Source of the DNA: Candidatus Rokuibacteriota bacterium
Lineage (GTDB): Bacteria; Methylomirabilota; Methylomirabilia; Rokubacteriales; CSP1-6
Direction of reading: 5' to 3'
NCBI GenBank assembly: GCA_016179165.1
Contig: JACORX010000154.1
Span: 1-10,522 of the forward strand
DNA length: 10,522 bases
Shown here: piece by piece, positions 6,079 to 10,522 of the stretch
Position numbering within the stretch: position 1 is the stretch's first letter
Layout of the letters: the number at the start of each line of letters is the position of its first letter
Notes under the pieces: generated by a model
What the model saw: the letters and a program-made list of their open reading frames with translations, nothing else
What the model was told of the DNA's origin: nothing
Databases searched by the model: none
Position numbers and translations under genes: made by a program

Positions 6079-6965
6079 GACTGTGTTGGAAGCCCTGCCA
6101 GCTCCTCGAGAAGTGTGATCACGCCCGAGTGATCGAGGCCGCCCTTGCCCTTGACTCGCATCGCGTTGAAGAGCTCCTGGACGACCGCCGTGCACGGCAG
6201 CGGGACGCCGAGCGCCCGCGACGATTCCATGATGAGGCCCAGGTCCTTGAAGTGCAGGTCGATCTTGAAACCCGGGTTGTAGGAGCCCGCGACGTAGTTC
6301 GGGCTCTTCTGGTCCAGACACTTAGAGCCGGCGAGCCCGCCGCTGAGCGCCTTGAGCGTGAGCGCGCGATCGAGGCCGGCCTTCTTTGCGAGCGTCAGCG
6401 CCTCGCCGAGCGCCGTCAGGTTGACCGCAACGATGATCTGGTTGGCAAGCTTGGTGAAGCCCCCCGCGCCCAGCGGGCCCAGGAGCGTGATCGTTGTGCC
6501 GAGCGCCTGGAAAACCGGCAGCGCCGCGTCGAAGTCGGCTTTCTCGCCGCCCACCATGATGCTGAGCGCGGCGTCGATGGCGCCCTTCTCGCCGCCCGAC
6601 ACGGGCGCGTCGAGCATCCTCACCCCCTTGGCCCCGAGGGTATGCCCGACCTTCTGCGACACGAGGGGAGAGATCGTGGACATGTCCAGATAGAGCAGGC
6701 CCTTCCTGGCGCCCTCGACTATCCCGGCCCGGCCCAGGGCCACCAGTTCCACCTCGGGGGAGTTGGGCAGCATGGTGATGAGCACGTCCACCTGTCCTGC
6801 CACGTCCTTGGGTGAGGCGGCCGCCTTGGCCCCGGCGCCGACCAGCTCCTGCACGGGCCCCTGGCTCCGGCTGTGGACCACCACCGGGTAGCCGGCCTTG
6901 AGGAGGTTCTTGGCCATGGGACGGCCCATGATTCCAAGCCCAATCATTCCAATGGTTAACGCCAT
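6075..6965 (-). CDS. Beta-hydroxyacid dehydrogenase (3-hydroxyisobutyrate / tartronate semialdehyde reductase type)
   Basis: This 296-residue cytosolic NAD(P)-dependent enzyme interconverts a 3-hydroxyacid and its semialdehyde. The Rossmann motif GLGIMGRPMAKNL (9-21) is complete, the substrate loop DAPVSGGEKGA (119-129) is canonical, and the catalytic lysine is Lys172 in GGFTKLANQ. KIDLHFKDLGL (234-244) matches the second substrate-binding helix. Arg33 after the second strand (VVHSRS), in place of an acidic residue, hints at NADP(H) preference. 3-Hydroxyisobutyrate, tartronate semialdehyde and related succinate- or glyoxylate-type substrates cannot be separated by eye. The ATG at 6965 has GAGGG 5 nt upstream and begins right at the first strand, so I prefer it to the TTG at 7001. 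It is the first gene of the downstream run, behind a candidate promoter, and is coupled to the GNAT gene by ATGA. Confidence 0.93.
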   Translation of the reverse strand: MALTIGMIGLGIMGRPMAKNLLKAGYPVVVHSRSQGPVQELVGAGAKAAASPKDVAGQVDVLITMLPNSPEVELVALGRAGIVEGARKGLLYLDMSTISPLVSQKVGHTLGAKGVRMLDAPVSGGEKGAIDAALSIMVGGEKADFDAALPVFQALGTTITLLGPLGAGGFTKLANQIIVAVNLTALGEALTLAKKAGLDRALTLKALSGGLAGSKCLDQKSPNYVAGSYNPGFKIDLHFKDLGLIMESSRALGVPLPCTAVVQELFNAMRVKGKGGLDHSGVITLLEELAGLPTQS

Positions 6966-6970
6966 GGTCA

Positions 6971-6975
6971 CCCTC
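6971..6975 (-). promoter_or_regulatory. Shine-Dalgarno deciding the dehydrogenase start
   Basis: GAGGG on the minus strand lies 5 nt before the ATG at 6965, supporting this codon over the in-frame TTG at 7001, which would add 12 unconserved residues ahead of the Rossmann strand. Confidence 0.65.
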
Positions 6976-7020
6976 GCGGAGGCAGAAAAATGGTGGGACA
7001 ACGTCTAGCCCGCAACGCGT

Positions 7021-7050
7021 CAAATAACACGGGCCGTCGCAGCGAGTCAA
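7021..7050 (-). promoter_or_regulatory. Candidate promoter for the dehydrogenase-led operon
   Basis: Within the 132-nt gap at 6966-7097, the minus strand carries TTGACT (7045-7050) and, 18 nt on, TATTTG (7021-7026); reading the -10 as TTATTT gives 17 nt. The -35 matches TTGACA at five of six positions; the -10 is weak. Transcription would start near 7014, some 50 nt before the start codon. The gap is visibly less GC-rich than the genes, with short A/T runs at 7063-7078, as expected for a regulatory region. Apart from this I see no operator or riboswitch in it. Confidence 0.4.
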
Positions 7051-7097
7051 GCCAGAACTGCCAAAAACGACCGAAAACGCAGGTTTGAGCGCGCTGA

Positions 7098-7667
7098 CTA
7101 TCCCGATCGACCGTCCTTCAGGTGGCGCCGGACCCAGTCAGGGTCGAGCTCTGTGATCCTCCAGGAGCGGTCAGGCTGCTGGCTCATCCTGAACCTGGCC
7201 TGTCCACGGCGCGGATCCGCGTAGATGACCCAGGCGCCCTCCGCGTCACGCTGGACGGCCAACCCTCTGAAGGCCGCGATCATACCGGCAGGCAGCGCCA
7301 GAACGCTGGGCCCCCGGCCGCCGGTCTCGGCCATCTTCCGGAGCTCGCCGCGCACACGGGCGGCCACCAGGGGCTTCACGGCCCGGTCCGCCACGGACCG
7401 CGCCGCCCCCTGCCCCAGAGCCTCGATGGCGTTCGCGGCCTTGGAGTTCCCTCGGAGGTAGTCCGCGACGATCACGTCGCTGGCGGCTTGGGCGACGCGG
7501 TCGACGTCGACGAAGTGCTCCGCCGCCGCCGCGTCGTGCGCGTGGATCGCGCCGGCGAAGCGGAGGAACGAGTACTGCGGGGTGCCCATCAGGTAGTACC
7601 AGACGAGGAGCGCGGCGAGGACAAGCGCGGCCGCGGCCAGCAGGCCGTGAAGGGTTCTGCTCGACAC
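7098..7667 (-). CDS. Membrane-anchored DUF2939-like protein
   Basis: This 189-residue protein has one N-terminal hydrophobic segment (about 7-27, LLAAAALVLAALLVWYY region) that probably acts as an uncleaved signal anchor, with the rest outside the cytoplasm. The stretch after it, GTPQYSFLRFAGAIHAHDAAAAEHFVDVDRV (28-58), matches the DUF2939 pattern of an aromatic-rich helix followed by a helix-turn ending in F/YVD. Residues 60-135 are helical, and 136-175 look like beta strands (GAWVIYADP, GQARFRM, SWRITELD). The family has no known activity. The GTG start overlaps the MoaD-like stop as TAGTG, so the two are translationally coupled, which argues for the start. It is the last gene of the AOR operon. 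Why a membrane protein of this type should belong to a tungsten or molybdenum enzyme operon is unclear. Confidence 0.75.
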   Translation of the reverse strand: MSSRTLHGLLAAAALVLAALLVWYYLMGTPQYSFLRFAGAIHAHDAAAAEHFVDVDRVAQAASDVIVADYLRGNSKAANAIEALGQGAARSVADRAVKPLVAARVRGELRKMAETGGRGPSVLALPAGMIAAFRGLAVQRDAEGAWVIYADPRRGQARFRMSQQPDRSWRITELDPDWVRRHLKDGRSG

Positions 7668-7993
7668 TATCCGCCCATGAACTGGCCGAGCAACGTGATG
7701 CGGTCGCCGTTCTTCAGCGGGGAGTCGAGCCCGTGCGTGACGCCCAGCACGGCATCGTTGACGACCACCTCGATATGCTCGCCCAGCTCGGCGCGGTCCG
7801 GACTCCAGAGCGCCGCGTCGAGCTCGGGGAAGCGCGCGGAGCAGCGCCGCAGGACATCCCGCACCGTCTCCCCCGGGGCGAAGGCCTCAGTGAAGACCTT
7901 GCTGCCGGACCCGTCGCCACCCACGTGCTTCGTCACCCACGTGGTGACCTCCACCGTTGCGCTGAGCGCGGGCGTCGAGCCTACTTGCGCCAC
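7667..7993 (-). CDS. MoaD/ThiS-family sulfur carrier protein
   Basis: This 108-residue ubiquitin-fold protein ends in the diagnostic Gly-Gly (LLGQFMGG), the site that is adenylated and thiocarboxylated to give sulfur for pyranopterin synthesis. Other family marks are the helix after GETVRDVLRRC (41-51), the strand HIEVVVNDAVL (73-83) and the KNGDRITLLGQ turn (94-104). I chose the GTG at 7993 because AAGGA lies 3 nt upstream and because the nearest later alternative (GTG at 7954) lacks any ribosome site. This start overlaps the end of the AOR gene by 13 nt. Dedicated MoaD-like genes commonly accompany AOR-family genes, where the protein presumably supplies the tungsten or molybdenum bis-pyranopterin cofactor. 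At 108 residues it is longer than typical MoaD (about 80), with an extra N-terminal 10-12 residues and a GGDGSGS loop (25-31). Confidence 0.85.
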   Translation of the reverse strand: MAQVGSTPALSATVEVTTWVTKHVGGDGSGSKVFTEAFAPGETVRDVLRRCSARFPELDAALWSPDRAELGEHIEVVVNDAVLGVTHGLDSPLKNGDRITLLGQFMGG

Positions 7994-9891
7994 AGGTCCT
8001 TCGCGAGCCGGTCGAGGCCGAGCGTCTTCAGCGTCTCGCGCGTGGGCTTGCCGGTCTTGATGTCGTACCCGACCGTCTCGTACCAGACCTCGCGCATGCG
8101 CTCCCACTGGTCCATGACGTTGTGGTCCTTCGCCGGGCCGTCCACAGGCTTGGAGCCGTACCGTGGCGACGGGTACTCGACGTCGGTGCCGATGCCGCAG
8201 CGCAGGTTGAAGGCGCGGAAGATGGCCGCCGTGCGCCGGCCCAACCGCATCGCGTCCGCCAGCGTGTACGTCCAACCCGTCGCGGCCGACAGCGCGCGCG
8301 CCAGGTGCTCGATCCGCGTGCGGAAGGTGAAGATGCAGCCGCCGAGGGAGTCCTCGAAATGCTTCCGCCCGAGGATGCCGCCGACCATCCGGGCGACTTC
8401 CTCACCGTTGAAAGGGTTGATGCGACCGGGCAGGCCGATCTCGGTCTGGTGGGTCGCGTTCGCGCTCTCCATGGTGCCGTTGGAGGAGGTACAGGTGTCC
8501 AGCATCTCCTCCCACCGGCCCCGGTGATCGTGTCCCCTCGGAGACGCCCCTTTCTTGGTGTAGACGGCGCACTTCGCCGCCTCGCCTCCGATCTTCTCCG
8601 ACGCGCGCTTGACACCCTCGGCCAGGAGATCGCCGAAGCCCTCGCGGTGGCTGATCATCCGGATCAGGCGGTACGCGCCGTCCACGTCGCCCCACGCGAG
8701 CGTGAAGCCGACCTGCTTCTCGGTGAGATACCCCTTCTCCATGCACTCCATGACCCAGCCGCAGACCCAGCCGAACTCGTTGACGTCCAGGCAGGCCCGG
8801 TCGAGGCGCGTGTTGAGCCAGGTGATGCTTTCCTTGTCGGTCAGGCCGATCTGCCAGCCGGCGCCGGACCATCCTTCGTATTCCGGCTCATCGACCAACT
8901 CGCCGGCCTTCGGCCCCTTGCCGATGACCTGGATGTGGCAGTGGTGCATGCCGCAGGCGTTGCACTGGTGTCCCCGGTGGTCGAAGCCCGCGCGGAGCTT
9001 GGCCGGCTCCCACGTCGTCATGTCCACCGCCGTCAGGTTCGTCGTATAGTTCTTGATCGGCAGGACGCCCAGCTTGTACAGGTTGGAGACGCCGGGAAGC
9101 GTTCCCCAGCGGTAGAGCGTCGAGGTCGCCGGATCCGTCTTGAGGTCGTGCGCGATATCGTCGGCCGCCTGGACGAGCCCGCGCGGGTCATGGGGCGAGA
9201 GCGCCTTGGTGCCGCGCACGATGCACACGGCCTTGAGCTTCTTCTTGCCCATGACCGCGCCGCAGCCGTTCTTGGAGGCGACGTGACCGTAGTCGCCCTG
9301 GATCGCCGCGAAGCGGACGAGGTTCTCACCGGCGGGGCCGATCGAGTAGACGGACATCCGGTGCCCCGAGAGCGCGTGCTCGGCCTCGAGCGCCTCCTGC
9401 GTCTCCCAGGTGTCCTTGCCCTTGAGGTGCGCGGCGTCGCGGATCTCCACGACGTCGTCGTTGATATAGAGGTAGGAGAGCTTCTTGGCCTGGCCCTGGA
9501 CAACGATGGCGTCATAGCCCGAGTACTTGAGCGCGGCGCCGAAGAAGCCGTTGGCCTGGGTCGAGGTCGCGCCGTCGGTCTGCGCGCCGCGCGTGACCAC
9601 CGTGAGCCCGCCCGTGCCCCAGACCGGCAGCCCCGCCAGCGGTCCCGTGGCCAGGATGAGCCGGTTGTCCGGATGGTCCCAGTGGACCTTGGGGCCGACT
9701 TCTTCGTAGAGGATCTTCGCCCCGAGACCCACGCCGCCGAGATACTCGCGCATATCCCCCGTCCAGGGCTGGGTCCAGATCTTGCCGGTCGAGAGGTTGA
9801 CCCGGAGCAGCTTGCCCGCATACCCGGGCACCGAGGCGGGAGGGGCCGCGGGTTTCTTGGCTGGACGACTTGCCGTCGCTGTCGGGCTCAT
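7981..9891 (-). CDS. AOR-family tungsten/molybdenum bis-pyranopterin oxidoreductase
   Basis: This 636-residue protein belongs to the aldehyde:ferredoxin oxidoreductase family, which holds a bis-pyranopterin metal and one [4Fe-4S] cluster. Family marks in order: GYAGKLLRVNLSTGKI (23-38), YLGGVGLGAKILYEEV (50-65), ILATGPLAG (79-87), NGFFGAALKYSGYDAIV (114-130), ASKNGCGAVMGKKKLKAV (205-222), DEPEYEG (334-340) and DSLGGC (514-519). Cluster ligands are probably Cys310, Cys313, Cys318 and Cys519. The spacing C-x2-C-x4-C (in CNACGMHHCH) differs from C-x2-C-x3-C of classical enzymes, and the segment around GHDHRGRW...SSNGTMES (453-476) has Met where the active-site His of the Pyrococcus enzyme should align. 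It is therefore a divergent subgroup and the substrate is open; aldehyde oxidation or carboxylate reduction is the default. The first 22 residues are Ala/Pro/Lys-rich. The start overlaps the flavoprotein stop as ATGA, so the long open frame beyond it, up to 10503, is a shadow. Confidence 0.92.
   Translation of the reverse strand: MSPTATASRPAKKPAAPPASVPGYAGKLLRVNLSTGKIWTQPWTGDMREYLGGVGLGAKILYEEVGPKVHWDHPDNRLILATGPLAGLPVWGTGGLTVVTRGAQTDGATSTQANGFFGAALKYSGYDAIVVQGQAKKLSYLYINDDVVEIRDAAHLKGKDTWETQEALEAEHALSGHRMSVYSIGPAGENLVRFAAIQGDYGHVASKNGCGAVMGKKKLKAVCIVRGTKALSPHDPRGLVQAADDIAHDLKTDPATSTLYRWGTLPGVSNLYKLGVLPIKNYTTNLTAVDMTTWEPAKLRAGFDHRGHQCNACGMHHCHIQVIGKGPKAGELVDEPEYEGWSGAGWQIGLTDKESITWLNTRLDRACLDVNEFGWVCGWVMECMEKGYLTEKQVGFTLAWGDVDGAYRLIRMISHREGFGDLLAEGVKRASEKIGGEAAKCAVYTKKGASPRGHDHRGRWEEMLDTCTSSNGTMESANATHQTEIGLPGRINPFNGEEVARMVGGILGRKHFEDSLGGCIFTFRTRIEHLARALSAATGWTYTLADAMRLGRRTAAIFRAFNLRCGIGTDVEYPSPRYGSKPVDGPAKDHNVMDQWERMREVWYETVGYDIKTGKPTRETLKTLGLDRLAKDLWRK
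7997..8001 (-). promoter_or_regulatory. Shine-Dalgarno for the MoaD-like gene, inside the AOR gene
   Basis: AAGGA on the minus strand, within the last codons of the AOR gene, is 3 nt before the GTG at 7993. The spacing is short but it is the only ribosome-site match near any plausible start, so it decides the N-terminus of the MoaD-like protein. Confidence 0.55.
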
Positions 9892-10522
9892 TGGACCATC
9901 ACCGAGTGGGGAAGCTGGGGTGATTGGGAGGCCCGCCCAAGGACCGTCTGCGGCAGAAGCTTCCCGGCCGTGTGGGTCGCGAGGTAGGCGGGCTTGACGT
10001 CGAAGGGGTTTTTCTTCAGGTGCGCCTTCCAGCCGGAGAGGTCCGCGCCCGAGTAGACGAGGCCCTTGAGCATCCCGACGTCGTTCGTGGCCCAGACGTC
10101 CTCCGCAGCGCCGCAGATCATGGCGCCGGTGAGCGTGCCGCCGCGGAAGAGGAGCTTGCGGTACTGCGAGCGGCCGGCGTGCGTCGCTGTGAAGACGTCG
10201 GCCTTCGGATCGTCCCACTGGCCGAAGGAGGCGACGTCGAGGTGGCACACCTCGACGATGTTCATGATGAGGCTGCCGCGGTACGCGAGGTCGCGTCCCG
10301 CCATGTTGGCGCCGACCACGCGCCCGTGCTCTTGGGCGGTCGGCTCGATCGCGTGGACCTCGAGGGTGCCCGTGAGCAGATTCGGTCCGCGCGCGACGTC
10401 GCCTGCCGCGTAGACGGTCTTGACGCTCGAGCGCAGATGGTCGTCCACGAGGATGCCGCCGCCGGGCTCGGCCGAGACCTCGATTCCGGATCCCTCGAGC
10501 CACTCGAGGTTGGTCCTGATGC
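9888..10522 (-). CDS. FAD/NAD(P)-dependent oxidoreductase, C-terminal part (cut by window edge)
   Basis: Only the last 210 residues are in the window; the frame is open to the edge at 10522 and the start lies beyond. The visible part begins IRTNLEWLEGSGIEVS, then GGGILVDDHLRSSVKTVYAAGDVA, the classic end of the NAD-binding domain and the FAD-binding GD motif of class-I pyridine nucleotide-disulfide reductase-like proteins (rubredoxin reductase, NADH oxidase, NirB N-terminal type). The following segment (EPTAQEHGRVVGANMAG) is the usual helix near the flavin. The C-terminal region of about 120 residues is the family's dimerisation-type domain. No redox-active Cys pair is seen in this part. It precedes the AOR gene with an ATGA overlap; in AorABC enzymes the FAD subunit AorC couples the tungsten subunit to NAD, and this protein is a good candidate for that job. 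The first codon is split by the edge. Confidence 0.88.
   Translation of the reverse strand, partial: IRTNLEWLEGSGIEVSAEPGGGILVDDHLRSSVKTVYAAGDVARGPNLLTGTLEVHAIEPTAQEHGRVVGANMAGRDLAYRGSLIMNIVEVCHLDVASFGQWDDPKADVFTATHAGRSQYRKLLFRGGTLTGAMICGAAEDVWATNDVGMLKGLVYSGADLSGWKAHLKKNPFDVKPAYLATHTAGKLLPQTVLGRASQSPQLPHSVMVQ

Noticed and set aside
4891..6132. Plus-strand open frame of 413 codons opposite the GNAT gene
   Set aside because: Composition is typical of antisense shadow, and there is no ribosome site or family motif.
6079..6321. N-terminal extension of the GNAT frame
   Set aside because: It lies wholly within the dehydrogenase gene in another frame and shows no GNAT features.
7051..7097. T-runs after the DUF2939 stop as an intrinsic terminator
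   Set aside because: The minus strand has TTTT and TTTTT runs, but I find only a 4-bp possible stem around them, too weak to call.
7994..8275. N-terminal extension of the MoaD-like frame
   Set aside because: It reads His/Arg-rich shadow of the AOR C-terminus and lacks similarity to the carrier family.
8122..9987. Plus-strand open frame of 621 codons opposite the AOR gene
   Set aside because: The translation is rich in Arg, Ala, Asp and Val with no recognisable motif, and it mirrors a clearly conserved gene. Long antisense frames are expected in GC-rich DNA.
9892..10503. N-terminal extension of the AOR frame up to 10503
   Set aside because: The extension is Arg-rich shadow of the overlapping flavoprotein, whose conserved FAD motif occupies another frame; the ATGA overlap marks the true start.

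Overview
The window is GC-rich bacterial DNA, probably one end of a contig from a metagenome or draft genome. It opens with 22 consecutive C bases that look like a sequencing or assembly artefact. All eleven genes I can support lie on the minus strand, packed tightly, with three ATGA stop/start overlaps, one TAGTG overlap and one 13-nt overlap. I see no rRNA, tRNA, CRISPR array, insertion sequence or integration site. The gene content (an aldehyde oxidoreductase (AOR) family protein, a hydroxyisobutyrate-type dehydrogenase, several single-copy oxidoreductases, many small domain proteins) would fit an uncultured soil or subsurface high-GC bacterium, but nothing here fixes the phylum.

Region A (10522 down to 7098) reads as one transcription unit entering from beyond the right edge. 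It contains the C-terminal part of an FAD/NAD(P) disulfide-reductase-like flavoprotein, an AOR-family tungsten/molybdenum bis-pyranopterin enzyme, a MoaD/ThiS-like ubiquitin-fold protein ending in Gly-Gly, and a small membrane-anchored DUF2939-like protein. Every junction overlaps. The layout suggests a flavoprotein passing electrons between a pyridine nucleotide and the AOR subunit, as in AorABC-type aldehyde oxidoreductases, with a dedicated sulfur carrier for cofactor synthesis. The AOR protein has C-x2-C-x4-C cysteine spacing and lacks a His at the usual active-site position, so its substrate is open.

Region B (7097 to 6966) is a short, relatively AT-rich gap with a candidate promoter driving Region C.

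Region C (6965 down to 74) is a long co-directional run: beta-hydroxyacid dehydrogenase (3-hydroxyisobutyrate/tartronate semialdehyde type), a tandem GNAT-like protein, a CopC-like periplasmic copper protein, an aldo/keto reductase, a two-domain VOC protein whose first half resembles methylmalonyl-CoA epimerase, an MFS transporter, a small alpha/beta-barrel protein, a TfoX-N/DUF5519-like small protein and pyroglutamyl-peptidase I. A 97-nt gap at 3470-3566 with a second candidate promoter may split this run in two. A hairpin 10 nt past the last stop codon may end it. No single pathway explains the whole run. A possible thread is aldehyde or methylmalonate-semialdehyde chemistry (dehydrogenase, AOR, epimerase-like protein), and that is inference only.
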